64,000 nt of DNA. It comes from Diploscapter coronatus. Taxonomy: Eukaryota > Nematoda > Chromadorea > Rhabditida > Rhabditidae. A model generated the notes under the pieces. The model ran no database searches and was not told the origin of the DNA. It saw only the letters and a list, made by a program, of their open reading frames with translations. The stretch is taken from contig OZ038422.1 in NCBI GenBank assembly GCA_964036155.1, forward strand, positions 21,785,201 to 21,849,200, written 5' to 3'. Of this stretch, positions 11,400 to 23,200 are shown in pieces. The position numbers and the translations under genes are program-made. Positions within the stretch are counted from its first letter, which is position 1, and every line of letters begins with the position of its first letter.

Positions 11400-12669
11400 T
11401 TATTTTATGTTAATTTCCCCGACTTCTCGCCATTCATTCGTTTGTGGATCGTATTCCTCGATTGAATTACAAAAATTTCCACGACTCCTTTTTTGAAATC
11501 TAAATTAACAAATATTTCGTGTAAAAATATGCAAAATCTCAGCTCACCCTCCGATTGCATACAATTTCTCGTTAGTGATAATCAGCGAATGATGATATCT
11601 TGCATAATTCATATCAGCGATTTGAGAAATTTGACTGTTAACTGGAGCTGAGGGGTCGAAACACAGACAGGATTTTAATGCTCCTCCATCTCTAAATATA
11701 TAATGATGCATTATTTATCATACAAAATTAACGACTTCCATCCTCCAGCTATGTAAATTTTTCCATTTAGTGATACAACTCCGAAAGAATCTCGTATTTC
11801 TGGAATCTCTCCAATTTCAATCCATTCCCGTTCATCGTCTGATAATCGATATATCTTCCGACTTCCCCATCCATCAATAACTGAATATCCATAATTACAA
11901 TAATGATAATGAATATGCTATAATATGACCGTATAAAATTCCATCGCATGTTATTGTTTGAGCTTCACTAATTGGAAGAGGAAAAGCAGGTCCTGTTTGC
12001 CATTCTCCGTCTATTAAAACCTGAATAAATTATTTGATGGACTTTCATTCGATCTTCTTACATCAACTCGATTCGCATCTTTCCTTGCTTTAGGTTTCCA
12101 TCCACCCAAATAATACAATTTGTCTTTGAAATAAGCCATAGATGCACCATTACGCCATTCAGGAGGATTTAAACCTGTAAAATTATTGAATCGGTCATTC
12201 ATGGATTTGTGGAGCAGACCTCTTGAAATTTGTCGAGTATTCAAGTCATATATTTCAAATGACCTTCTAGATAAGCTAATTCCAAAAATCTGAAGCATAA
12301 GAAATTATTCAAAATAACGAGCATGAATTTACTTTATTCTGTGTAGTTGCTACTTCATATGGCCAATACCAATTGTGGAATTTTGCAACCTTTTCGACTG
12401 AGCAGGTATATGAATTGAACAAGCATATTCTTCCTTCATCATCACTTCGATACTCAACTAAATTATTACGAATCGTTTCAAAGTCTCTTACTTAGCTTTC
12501 AACATTATTTCTTACGATAGAATAAAATTTCCCTCTCGAGCGCTGTCGGCAGATATTTCTTGATTATTTGCATCATCCGTTTATTAGTACAGGCCAGTTG
12601 TCTCAGATCTTTGGATTCAGGATATTCGCAGATCAACAATATCATTTCGACAGGTAAATTGGCTAGCAT
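11400..12669 (-). CDS. F-box / kelch-repeat protein
   Basis: Probable substrate adaptor of an SCF ubiquitin ligase: the F-box would bind Skp1 and the kelch propeller the substrate. Exons in coding order: 12516-12669, 12333-12457, 12062-12289, 11930-12020, 11736-11880, 11548-11691, 11400-11499; 328 residues. Residues 1-45 read as an F-box (LANLPVEMILLICEYPESK, then LRQLACTNKRM). At least four kelch motifs follow, each with a GG pair and a spaced Tyr/Trp, for example YYLGGW, IYIAGGW and LYAIGG with a closing EEYDPQTNEWREV. A kelch propeller usually has five to seven blades, so this one looks short or its first blades are degenerate. GTTTAG lies 14 bases before the ATG; a further upstream exon is possible. 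Confidence 0.88.
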
Positions 12670-14221
12670 CTTTGTTAAGAGACCTAAACAATCAGCATAG
12701 TATCATTTCAAAATGGAAATAGTATAGAAGTATTGATTGAATGAGAAAATTTGCAATTAATGAGTTTGAAATTAATCATTGAAGAACGGAGACTGAAACT
12801 ACTAAATAGATTCTTCGCAATTTTTATCTGAGAGATTTATTTAGAGTAAATGACTGTAAGATGGAAAAATCGGAAAGAATGATCGTTCACAAGAAAAGAA
12901 AAAATAGATTTAAATGATTCGAATGGCAAAAAGTAACGAAGCTAGGCGATGTCTGAAAGACAAGATTTGAAATAGAATAATGAGCTATCATTTTTCTCTC
13001 AAATCGAAATATGGCAATTTGAGGAGAAATGAATATGGAAAAGCAAACAGAATTTTCCTTCTTAAAATAATGATTTAGAAGTGAATGTATATAATCCTAT
13101 TTAAATAACATCAAGTTGTGACTCGGAATATACAAATTTAAGCTAAAAATAAGTGAATAAGAATTGACCATTTATGGAGGACGAGAATTGAGAACTGAAT
13201 GAAGAAGATAAAGAACTTGACAATTGGATTCTTGGGTCACTTACTCGATATTTTCTGTATCTTTTGTGCACTATTTCCTCTTCATTGGTTATACAGGTGA
13301 TTTTGGAGGTGTGTCGTAACCACTTTCAAAAAGCCTTTGGGTTAAAATTGCCTTCACATTTATGATCGTAGTCTGTCTAGCAGGTGTGAATGAGTAGATT
13401 TGAACGGAATCTAGATTTGAGAAAAAATTAAAATTCTGAACTTCATAACCATGTTATGATGATCAGATTTGAAAGATCATTAAGCAGGCACGACAAAAGT
13501 AGATGAAATGATTATGTCGGTCGCTTTACCGGGTGCTTAAGAATGCACAGGTTTAGGGAAGACTTAAGTCAAGATTGCTCTATGATCTACCCACTATAAT
13601 ATTTCCTTCACAACTTTATATCTCTAACCAGAAGTTTAAAAATCTTGAGAAAATCCTACAATATCAGACCTAGGGAGCACTTTCGTCAGACAAAAAAAAT
13701 CTATCGGGGGTAGGTCGCAAGGGTTTTCTGACGATCGTCCTCCCTAGGACTGCATATAATTAAAGAGAGCAAGTGGAGTACAGAAGAGATTCAACGACAT
13801 CTTCATGAGCGTAAGGACTCCTGCGACAATTCACAAAATCGTTAAGGCATCCAAGCAAAAGCACTGCAATATGCGACTGATGTCTAAAAATACAGTACCG
13901 AGTGCAGAAGAGTAAAAAATCTTTTTCTTTCGCTGAACACTCGTTTCGCATCGATAGTGGGCGGGGTTTTCGCTCGCTCGATTTTAGGAGAAAAAGTGCC
14001 CGTAAATCTGCCCCATCGCTAAATATTCGCAATGGTCCATTTTTCTTCAAATTCTTTCATCTCTCGCTTCGCACCATTTCAGTCGTTGGCTAGCAAATTT
14101 TTTCCCATCGAAACCATAGTGCAGTGTCTCGCTTGAATTTTTTGCTCTTCTGCATTTTTCAAAATTTTTCTGCTGCAAGTAATATTTGACTCGTTCAGGG
14201 ACTCGGCGAAGAGTGGAAGCG
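12670..14221. other. Divergent intergenic region, promoter candidates, one MITE
   Basis: Lies between the starts of the kelch gene (minus) and the MARCH gene (plus), so it should hold both promoters. A foldback element is at 13669-13748. Short open frames at 13760-14093 and 14047-14343 on either strand have no splice partners. An acceptor-like TCGTTCAG lies 23 bases before the MARCH start codon. Confidence 0.55.
13669..13748. mobile_element. MITE family B, short copy
   Basis: The 22-bp ends are inverted: CCTAGGGAGCACTTTCGTCA at the left, and the complement of CCTAGGGAGGACGATCGTCA at the right. The same two slightly different ends, and the GGTAGRTCGCRAAGG block beside one of them, recur at 58660-58846 in opposite orientation. 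This copy is 80 bp and that one 187 bp, so this one probably lost its middle. Confidence 0.75.
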
Positions 14222-15766
14222 ATGACTGCGACAGACGCCAAGTGCCTAGACACGACATGTCCAGCGGTGTGTCGATTCTGCCTGTCTGGCGAGAAATCGA
14301 TTCCGTATTTCGGCTCAGGGCCTGGAGGCGAGCCACTCATCAACTACTGCAACTGTCGGTAAGGAATCTATCACCAAAATTTCTAAGAAAAATCCCAAAA
14401 CTTCATCTGTTATACGCCGAAACTTTCTATCCGACTTGCCCTGTGCAATTTCACAATTTGAGTCTTGTCGTCATTGGAAACTTCAAATTTGAAATGCCGA
14501 ATTCCAGGGGCGCGACCGGACTCTATCACAAGAGCTGCATGGAGCATTGGCTGAACACTTCTCGCACTGCTGCCTGTGACGTCTGCAAGGCCGGATTCGT
14601 CTTCAAAAAGTCAGGATTTCACTCATCTTGAGGAATTCTTCGTTTTGCAGGAAGAAGCAGTCGTTCTTCACCTATGCCAAAGAAGTTATCTTCGGGGAAT
14701 CCTACAAGGAGGAACGCAGTCTGCTCCCCGATGTGGTAATAGTTATAGCAAAATTCGAAAAATCTAATGTTCTCGCATTAGAGATTCAGCAAACATTTTC
14801 AAATCTGGCAATCTCTTCTTGTGTTGGCGGTTCATTAATTTTCCCTCTACTTGCAGATCTGTGCCATCGCCATCACCCCTTTGGCAGTCGGTTCAGTTCT
14901 GTTGTGTATTCGCTCTGCAGTGGTTGCCTTTGAGAAGGTCAGGCAGATGGACTCCGACAACGAGTTGAGCGACGATTCTGATGCACCTATTCTGGGTATA
15001 CACCTTTCCATTTAGCGTTATTTAGATTTTTGAAATTTTGATGCATTCCTCTTCTCCATGCCAATGCCCCAGACATCTATTTCTCTCGAGATTTATTCCG
15101 TTGAATAGCTAATACTAGTTTCCTCTACTCTCACCTCTCGTTGCCTTTTCACCGGGGTTTATCTAGGTTCAGAATCAGCTAAAATCATGGTTTCATTCGA
15201 AGGACTATGAAATTCTTACAATGCATTAAAATCATGGAAAACTTCATCAATCATTCATTTGAATTGGTCTCCTTCAGAAATGGCAGCGTTCTCGATGGTG
15301 GCCTTGTTTCTCTCCGCCGTTTACGTCGCCTGGTTCGCCTGCACGATTTGCTACCATCTGATCGAGTTCCGCATCTGGCAGAAGAAGCATATCGTGAGTT
15401 TTTCAAGCAACTGATTTGTTTTTTTCAGAATTTCATAGAAAAGTCGTCAGCTTTCTTATTATTTTATGCTTCTTCCCATTCAAAATGATCGATTCCTATC
15501 AAATATTTCTCAAGTAGCACTTCTGTTTGATATATTGATTGGTGAAATTTCAGTTGATCACGATTCTGGATCCCTCCATTCATCGCAATTCCACTTCGCA
15601 CGCAGTTTCGATGGAGTCTTCTCTGCCGTTCTCATCCTCTTCCACTACTTCTTCATCCTCAGAAGCCAGTCCCGAATCTGCCCGTCTGTTATCATCCTCT
15701 CCTGCCTTCATTACCATCAGCCTCGCTCCCGTTTTCAATTCGGCTTCGTCCGAATCGCATCGGTAG
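14222..15766 (+). CDS. MARCH-type RING-CH E3 ubiquitin ligase
   Basis: Membrane-bound ubiquitin ligase of the MARCH family, which directs ubiquitination and turnover of membrane proteins. Exons: 14222-14358, 14508-14609, 14651-14735, 14857-14995, 15278-15393, 15554-15766; 263 residues. The RING-CH (C4HC3) ligands are all present: C17, C20, C43, C45, H53, C56, C69, C72, with W60 in the usual place. Two hydrophobic helices follow (ICAIAITPLAVGSVLLCI near 109-126 and VALFLSAVYVAWFACTICY near 160-178), as in MARCHF2/3. The cytosolic tail is Ser-rich. Size and order match the short two-helix MARCH proteins. The ATG was chosen as first in frame; TTCAG lies 23 bases before it. Confidence 0.92.
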
Positions 15767-17223
15767 TTCACTATATCATCATTTTTAGCATGTGAGTACT
15801 TTTGTCCCAAACACTATTTTTCTTTCTTCTTCTTCACTAACTCTCGTTTTGGACAAAAGTGCTGATTTATTTTCTTGGGACAAAAATACTCGCGCCTCAT
15901 TTTGATTTGCATTTTTCTACACTTTGCCACTAAATCTAACTACAGTACTGTTTGTTTACTTTTTCAAAGACATTGTATCGAGTGAGCCAATAGAATTCAG
16001 CGCTGAAAATGGGCATGCTTACTCTAAAAACGCACCTTTATCTTTTCTTACTTCCATAGAACAAGTGAAAGAAGAGAAAAATCATTTATGATTGGAGCGC
16101 GTTATTTCCATCGTGAAATTCTACTGTCTCACTCGATAGTATCTTCTAACACTCACTCTTCCAAACTCAGTGTGATACAAAACTATGGAACATTGCATTT
16201 TTCCCATAAAAATATAGTCTAAACTTCTAAATCAGCTAGATGGAAAGTATGAAAAACGAAAATGCATCACTTGATGAGCATTCGGAGATGAGATAGATAA
16301 TGCAATGTTCTTAACTTGTATTTTCTTCATTTTTGGAATTTCTACTCACTAATCCACCAGTAAGTTGATTATTTTGTCAAGTGCTCTATTGACTCGCTTG
16401 AAACTTGTCAACTCATTTGAAAATGAGCATCAAGTTTCTTGTGCCATCATATACATTTCTAAATTTGAGTGTAAGCATTCTGTGATATTGTAGATTTCTC
16501 AAGCGGTCAAGCTTTTTATTCTTGTTTCTAAATCGCACGAGCTTTCCTTCCAAATTACTAGTTTGGAAATTCCCTTTTTGAACTCATTTTCTCTTGTTTG
16601 AGTAAGCAGAAACGCAGAGTTATACATGGAAAGGGAAATCTCCGGCTCTCGATTTGAAAGGATAGTACGATTATTTCGCAATTTCTTACTGTAACATGGA
16701 GCTTTTCGGGTATACTCTTTCGATATGTTGTATTTTGAATTTCACATTCTATCCAGAGTAAAGTAAAATACTTTCAGGAATCGAATAATGACAAGAATTT
16801 TCAAGATTTATCCTGTTTCCAATCAGAATCTCAATATCTATCACGTTTCAAATACCCTTGGTATACTGTGTTAGCTGTGTGCAGACTTGCAAATAAAGAC
16901 CCACGGGTGCGGGTGTGACTTTTCGAAAAAGCTGCAAGTCTGGCTGTGTGCGAGTCAATTCCCCTCACTCGCATTTTTGGGAAGGCTCTTTCTTGAGAAA
17001 ACAAGTGAGGGGAATCGGCGCGGGTTTTAATAATGGGAGGAATTGATCGCACTCATGTTAGCTCCGCCCACTCACGTGGGTTTGTGCGACTCGTATTTGC
17101 AACGGCTTACTAGTGTTATCTATTACTTTAGAACTTGCCAATTTAATGGAATTAATAGTTGCTATTATAGAAAATTTCAGATAGAGATTTCTAATGAAAG
17201 AGCAGAAGCAAAAGATTTGAACA
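15767..17223. other. Intergenic between MARCH and raptor genes
   Basis: AT-rich sequence with no coding exons. Near its end (16874-17015) it carries short inverted repeats. A TTTCAG at 17174-17179, 44 bases before the raptor ATG, is a candidate trans-splice or 5' UTR acceptor. Confidence 0.5.
16874..17015. repeat. Cluster of short inverted and direct repeats upstream of raptor
   Basis: GCAGACTTGCA (16881) pairs with TGCAAGTCTG (16933), and ATTCCCCTCACT (16958) pairs with AGTGAGGGGAAT (17004). GCTGTGTGC occurs directly repeated at 16874 and just after the first palindrome. The segment is more GC-rich than its surroundings. Confidence 0.5.
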
Positions 17224-20200
17224 ATGGATATTCCACTCAATGAAAATGAAACGGACAAACACGATCACAGTAATCACGGCATAACTCTACTGGAGGTTGG
17301 AGTTTTTATTTTATATCTATAAATTAGAATTCTTATTGTAAATTTAATTATTATTTTTTTTATAAAGTTCATCAGCACTTGAAGTGATATTTTAATACAA
17401 ATTGTATAAATCGATTTGTATATCAAATGAATTCCAAATTCATTTAGTTAATTTTGATTAACTAATTCTGAAAATAAATAGCAGGGTTAATGAAAACAAG
17501 ATTTTACGGTTACGCTTTCAGAAGCAGACTAACGTCGTGACAAGGTTCTTCCAAGAGAATAGACATGTCGACGAGATCGTTGGAATGCGAGAGGAACTTC
17601 AACAGAAAGATGCTTGGTGGGTATTTTCTGAGGTTTTGTTATTATTAGTCATGGATTTGGAAATACTTGTTAAAATTAAATCATTTTCTGTCAGATTAAG
17701 ATTACATTTCTTTATGTCTGAGTATAAGCTCCAAACTTCCCAAAACGACTCCAAATCGACCTGCAGAAAAGGTTGTCGTATTGAGAAGAAAAGAGCACGT
17801 GGTTTTCTCTCGAAACGATATGCTACTTTTTCTGCGGGTCGAGTTTTGAGAAATCTGATGAGTTCTTGCCCATTCTTGATAAGACAATAGCAAAGATGTT
17901 TATCAAATTGTATCAGCAAACGATTATTGCTATACATAGAAATGGTTGATTTAAAGCATCTAATATTTATCATCAAATCAAATTATCACTATACCATCTT
18001 CGTTATTTGAGAAACAAATTCACGTTTTAAACCTGAGTAGGCAAGAAAGTAAATCGGCACAATAGAAAGCATTTACAAGCTTTCTTCTGATGAGCTTATT
18101 CGTCGCTCCCTTTACTGCATCAAAAGTTTATGCTATTTTCATATTAGAATGAGCAGGCTCTATAGCGGTAATTTTCTAAATCCATCAGTGAGGATTATCG
18201 AGGCAACTTGAATACTTTATAACATTAAAGCGGGAAAAATAGCGTGCAAAAGCGACAAATTCCTACCGTAATCCTAACGTCTCCTATTTTTGCAAGCTAT
18301 TTTATCATACTATAATTTTGTAATGTTGTAGCATTTCCTCGATGACGATTCTCACTTTCAGGATAATTTAAAAAGAATTTGCGAAGGAAAAATGGATGAA
18401 AATGAATATATCTTCGTGTTCAGGAAGCGATATTCAAAAGACCGAATGAAGACAGTGTCAGTGGCCTTGGTGATGTGTCTGCACATTGGAGTGGACCCGC
18501 CCGACTCCGGTCCCAAACCGAATCCGCGAGCCAAGCTCGAGATGTGGTTCGACCCGTTCAGCTGCAGCCCCAACAAGGCTGCTATCAAAATCACTCAAAC
18601 TCTGCAGAAGGCCTACGAGAAATGGCAGCCCAGAGCCAGGTCATTTAAAAAATATGTTTGCTAAGAATGGAGAATTACTAAAAATCGTTTTTGATTACAG
18701 TAACGCAGGTTTGGCAAAATGTCAAAATATATAGTTCACGTTGAAAGCATAGAAAGTTATCTCTCGTCTAAACTAACAATAAGATAGCATAACACACAGC
18801 CATAAACCATATCGAAAACAAACAAGAGTTCAGAAAGAACAATAAATGCAGATGTATGTGTACATAGTAATGAAAAGATAAAAAAAAGAACAAATAAAAT
18901 AGGTTTTATTGCAAGATTGATAGCTCTTGCCTGAACTTGCAAAGGGTCACCGCTTTGACTGATCATTTTTGTGCTTTTTGGAAATGACAGAAGTCTGATA
19001 GTTGAAATACAGAATAATTTAGAAATGCCGACGAGTTTTTTTCTAGGAAATATGGAGAGTTTTGGTCTTATTATAGAAAGTGAGTGCAGAAAAACCAGGC
19101 TTGTTGAATCCAATCCATCGGCACGGATCGCTAATGTCGCGATCCGCCAACAAGCTCGCAGAGAATTCTGTCATTTCCTAGTTATTTTCCAATTCTTCCA
19201 GTCATTTTAATCTAGTAAATCCTTATTTTTCATAGTCGCAAGGCGTAATTTTAAGACATGCATTGTTGGTGTATGAAAGGAGCTGAAATACCTTAATTAT
19301 GTGGCAAACTTTAGGTATAAGCATCTGATCGATCCGACGATCGACGACGTGAAGTCTCTGTGCACGTCGATGCGCCGCAACTCGAAGGAGGACAGAGTGC
19401 TCTTCCACTACAACGGGCATGGAGTGCCTAGACCCACTCAGAACGGGGAGATTTGGGTCTTCAACAAGTCATTCACTCAGGTAAACAGTCCCGACTATTT
19501 AGAAGAATAGAATCTGAGTAGACAGAGAAAACCCGACTTGGTCAGAAAATGTATATAAGAATGATGAAGAAATAAAAGAGCGTTAAAATATGCAAATAGG
19601 TAAATATTGATGATTCATCGTGCTTTTATTGGTAAACCAGATCAACGCTTTTTCCTCCCATTTTTAGAAAAAAAAACTTATCGAATGCTTTCAATTGTCG
19701 CAGCTAATTATCAAATTTTTTCGATATATTTTTTTATTGTTTATGCGTGACATTCTTGATATCGATTTTGCAGTGGTAGAATATAAAGAGAGTTATTATC
19801 TCGTGCCTACTTGAGTTTTCCACAATTTTTGCCTGGATGAATTGGAATTTCACGATTTAGAGTAATAGTTTAAGAGAGAAATATGGTGGGATAGGAAAAA
19901 GCCCGTTCTCATTTCTTTTCGCATTCAAGATTGTGAAATTGCAGGTTTCAATTTTCTTCTAGGTCCAGTCACGTATCATGCAAACTGACATTCGTATTCA
20001 TCATGTTTTTAGTGAATCATCTCTGTAATTTTCAGTACATACCTCTGTCGATATACGACCTGCAAGCATGGATGAGTTCCCCCTCCATCTATGTGTGGGA
20101 CTGCTCGGCTGCAGAGGTCATCGTCAATTCATTCAATCGATTTGCTGATGATCATGTCAGGTATATTTTTTAAAATCATTTTATCTTTTTGTTATTTTAT

Positions 20201-23200
20201 TCACTATTATTTTCAGAGAATGGCAGAAGGAATTCGACGATTTCCAAGAGCGAGGCAACCTGCCTCTGCCTCCTATCACTTCCCACATGACACAGGACGA
20301 ACAGGCGGAGAAACTCAACTTCGACAAGAAACGGCCTAGATTCAAGGTGATTTATTTTATAATTGTTGGGTGAAAAGAAATACTTTTCATCAAAATTTCA
20401 GAAATCACGACCTCGCACGCCTTATTTGCTTTATTCCTTGGAAGCGTTCGGCTTTTATCCTTAATTGTGCGCAGATAAAAGAACTGTTTTCTTCTTTTGT
20501 CTATCTTCACTATTCCCATTTTCCCTATTTTCTTCCAAAAGATTAGGCTTATCAGGGCGTGAAATTAAAGCTGAATTCTCATTCGTTTCAAATTTTTAAT
20601 GAAAATAATCCAGGACTGCATCCAATTGGGTGCCTGCCGTGCAGACGAATTCCTCCCCACAAATCCCGATCTGCCTGCAGACCTCTTTACTGCTTGTCTC
20701 ACTTCGCCCATTCAGACTAGCGTTCTGTGGTATGCAAAATGCATTTGTAATCTTGAAATTCACTAAATTTATGATTGCAGGTACTTGATCAAGACGGGCA
20801 GAAAGAAGCAGTTCTCGGACACAATTCTGGACGAGATTCCGGGTCAGGCAGTGGACAGACGGTCTGTGATGGGAGAGCTCAACTGGATCTTCACAGCTAT
20901 CACGGACACTATCGCTTGGAACTCTCTGCCCAGAGACGACTTCCACAAGCTTTTCAGACAGGTTATTTTTCAAATGATATAGAAAGAGAAACATAGGAAC
21001 GTTTTATTTGCATTGAATTTTATGACTTGAGAAGAACGTAAAATAGAGCAGTTACGTTTCTTCTTCCTTACAATTTTTAAACGTTTTCCAGGACCTTCTG
21101 TTGGCCTCTCTGTTCCGCAGTTTTTTGTTGGCCGAGAAAGTGATGGGTGCTCATGGATGCAGTGAGTGTTCAATTGTTTCATATTTTACGATTTGTGAAA
21201 ATCTTTTACATGGATATTTTTATTTCAAAATTGCTATTAAGGGTTGTAAGTTCTTTCAAAACTTTAATTCTTCAGACGTTGTTTCGTCTCCTTCCCTGCC
21301 CTCCACGAGCGACCATCCACTGTGGGAATCCTGGGAATACACTCTCGATCTGACACTCAAGTACTTGGCCAATCTGCAGTCAGCCAAAGACAAGGACTAC
21401 CTCTCTGTTGGACGGGATCATTTCTATCGCAGCTCGCATGAATGTCAGTTCTACTTCGATTAAAAAATCTCCAAATCATGCGTATTTTTGAGAAAATATA
21501 GGGAAAAGTAATGGTATTTTAGTGTCGTACCTGATCGACTTCAATTACAACACGCCTACAGAGCAGCAGCACAGTTGGTTCTTCATTGAGCAGCTTAATG
21601 CGTTCGAGGTAAGCATCTTTATCCTTTGAAATTCTTCTCACCAACAAATTTATCCGATAGTTAAATAACGACGAAATAGCTCCTAAAGTATCGCAACTTT
21701 CGAGAAAATAGTATGGTGGAGATAAAATGAGCGAAACGACGAAGTGCTTTATCTTTCTATAAAAATTGAACATGTTTAGATCTGGTTGGACTACGGAGTC
21801 GACCGGAACAAGCCTCCTCAGCAGTTGCCTATCGTTCTCCAAGTCCTTCTCAGTCAGGTACAATTTGAATTTTTGGCATTCTTATTTTTCATTCATATTT
21901 CTTTCCTCATGATTATACTTTTTCGCCTATTTTTATATTCTTAGGCTCATCGTCTGCGAGCCCTCGAGCTGCTCGCCAAATTCCTGGACCTTGGTCAGTG
22001 GGCCATCGACTTCTCTCTGTCTGTCGGCATTTTCCCCTATGTTCTCAAACTTCTGCAGAGCAACACAAAGGAACTGCGTCCCTGGTTGTCGTTCATTTGG
22101 GCTAAGGTAAGGAATATCACTCTTGTAGAAAAACATCCTACATTTGGAAAGTATATGAGCTTTTCATTCTTTATTCTTATTATTTCGCTTCCAAATTGAC
22201 TACTAGTGCATTTCTGAATATTATTATTATTATTAATAATTTATTAAAGATGATAGATAGTTCTTTGTTTTAGATATTGGCAGTGGAGCCGAACTATCAG
22301 ACGGAGCTGTTCAAGGAGAACGGAGAGGACGCCCCCCAAGGTACTCCACAGAGGACTGTCAAAACAGAACAGCTCAGGTAAATTCAATTCTAATTCAATT
22401 TCCTTACCATTCCATTTCAGATTCCTCTATTTTGCAAACTATCTTGAGGATCCCGAGACTCCCCCCAGACAGAAGGTCGTCCCTGCATTCATCATCGCCA
22501 TACTCAACAATACAAAGTATGCGATTTATTTATTTCGAGTTTAATAACTGATTTTATTTAAAAATTTCTGCATTTAACTTTTTTCTATTCTAGGCAACAT
22601 TTTGGAAATTAGTATTGCTCTACACATATATATATATATATATATTATTTTCAGAGAAGCGCAAAAGAATTTCACGGATCGAGGCTTCATCAATTCCGCA
22701 ATAGCGTTGCTGACTGGGCCTGAGGTAAAGAAGACTCCATGAATTATTTATCTAATGAATTCGAGGCTCATCAATTCCGCTTGCTGAAAGTATGGCTGTT
22801 GATTGGGATAGGCCGACTCTGGGCGGAGTACGACGATGCGCGATGGCAGGCCGTCAGGCTGGACTCCTATCCCAAGGTAAGAAACAATTAAGTAATGCTT
22901 GAATTTGCAAATTTAACTCCTTCAAAATAAAAAAAAAAAAAAAAACGGAATTCTGAATACTGATAATTCATCCTGTCGCATTGGCAATGAATCGTTTTTA
23001 GGTATTCAAGGAGCTGAAAAATGTCTCTCCCGAAGTGCGAGCTGCTGCGATCTATGCCTTGGGATGTCTTGTGCGCAACAAATCTGAATACAATGAGCAT
23101 GCTTTTTACGTGAGTTTTTTCTTTGTTATAAATAATCATTTTCTTCATACAGAAATTTCAACATGTGTTTCTAGCTAATGTTATGGATAGCAATTCTTAG

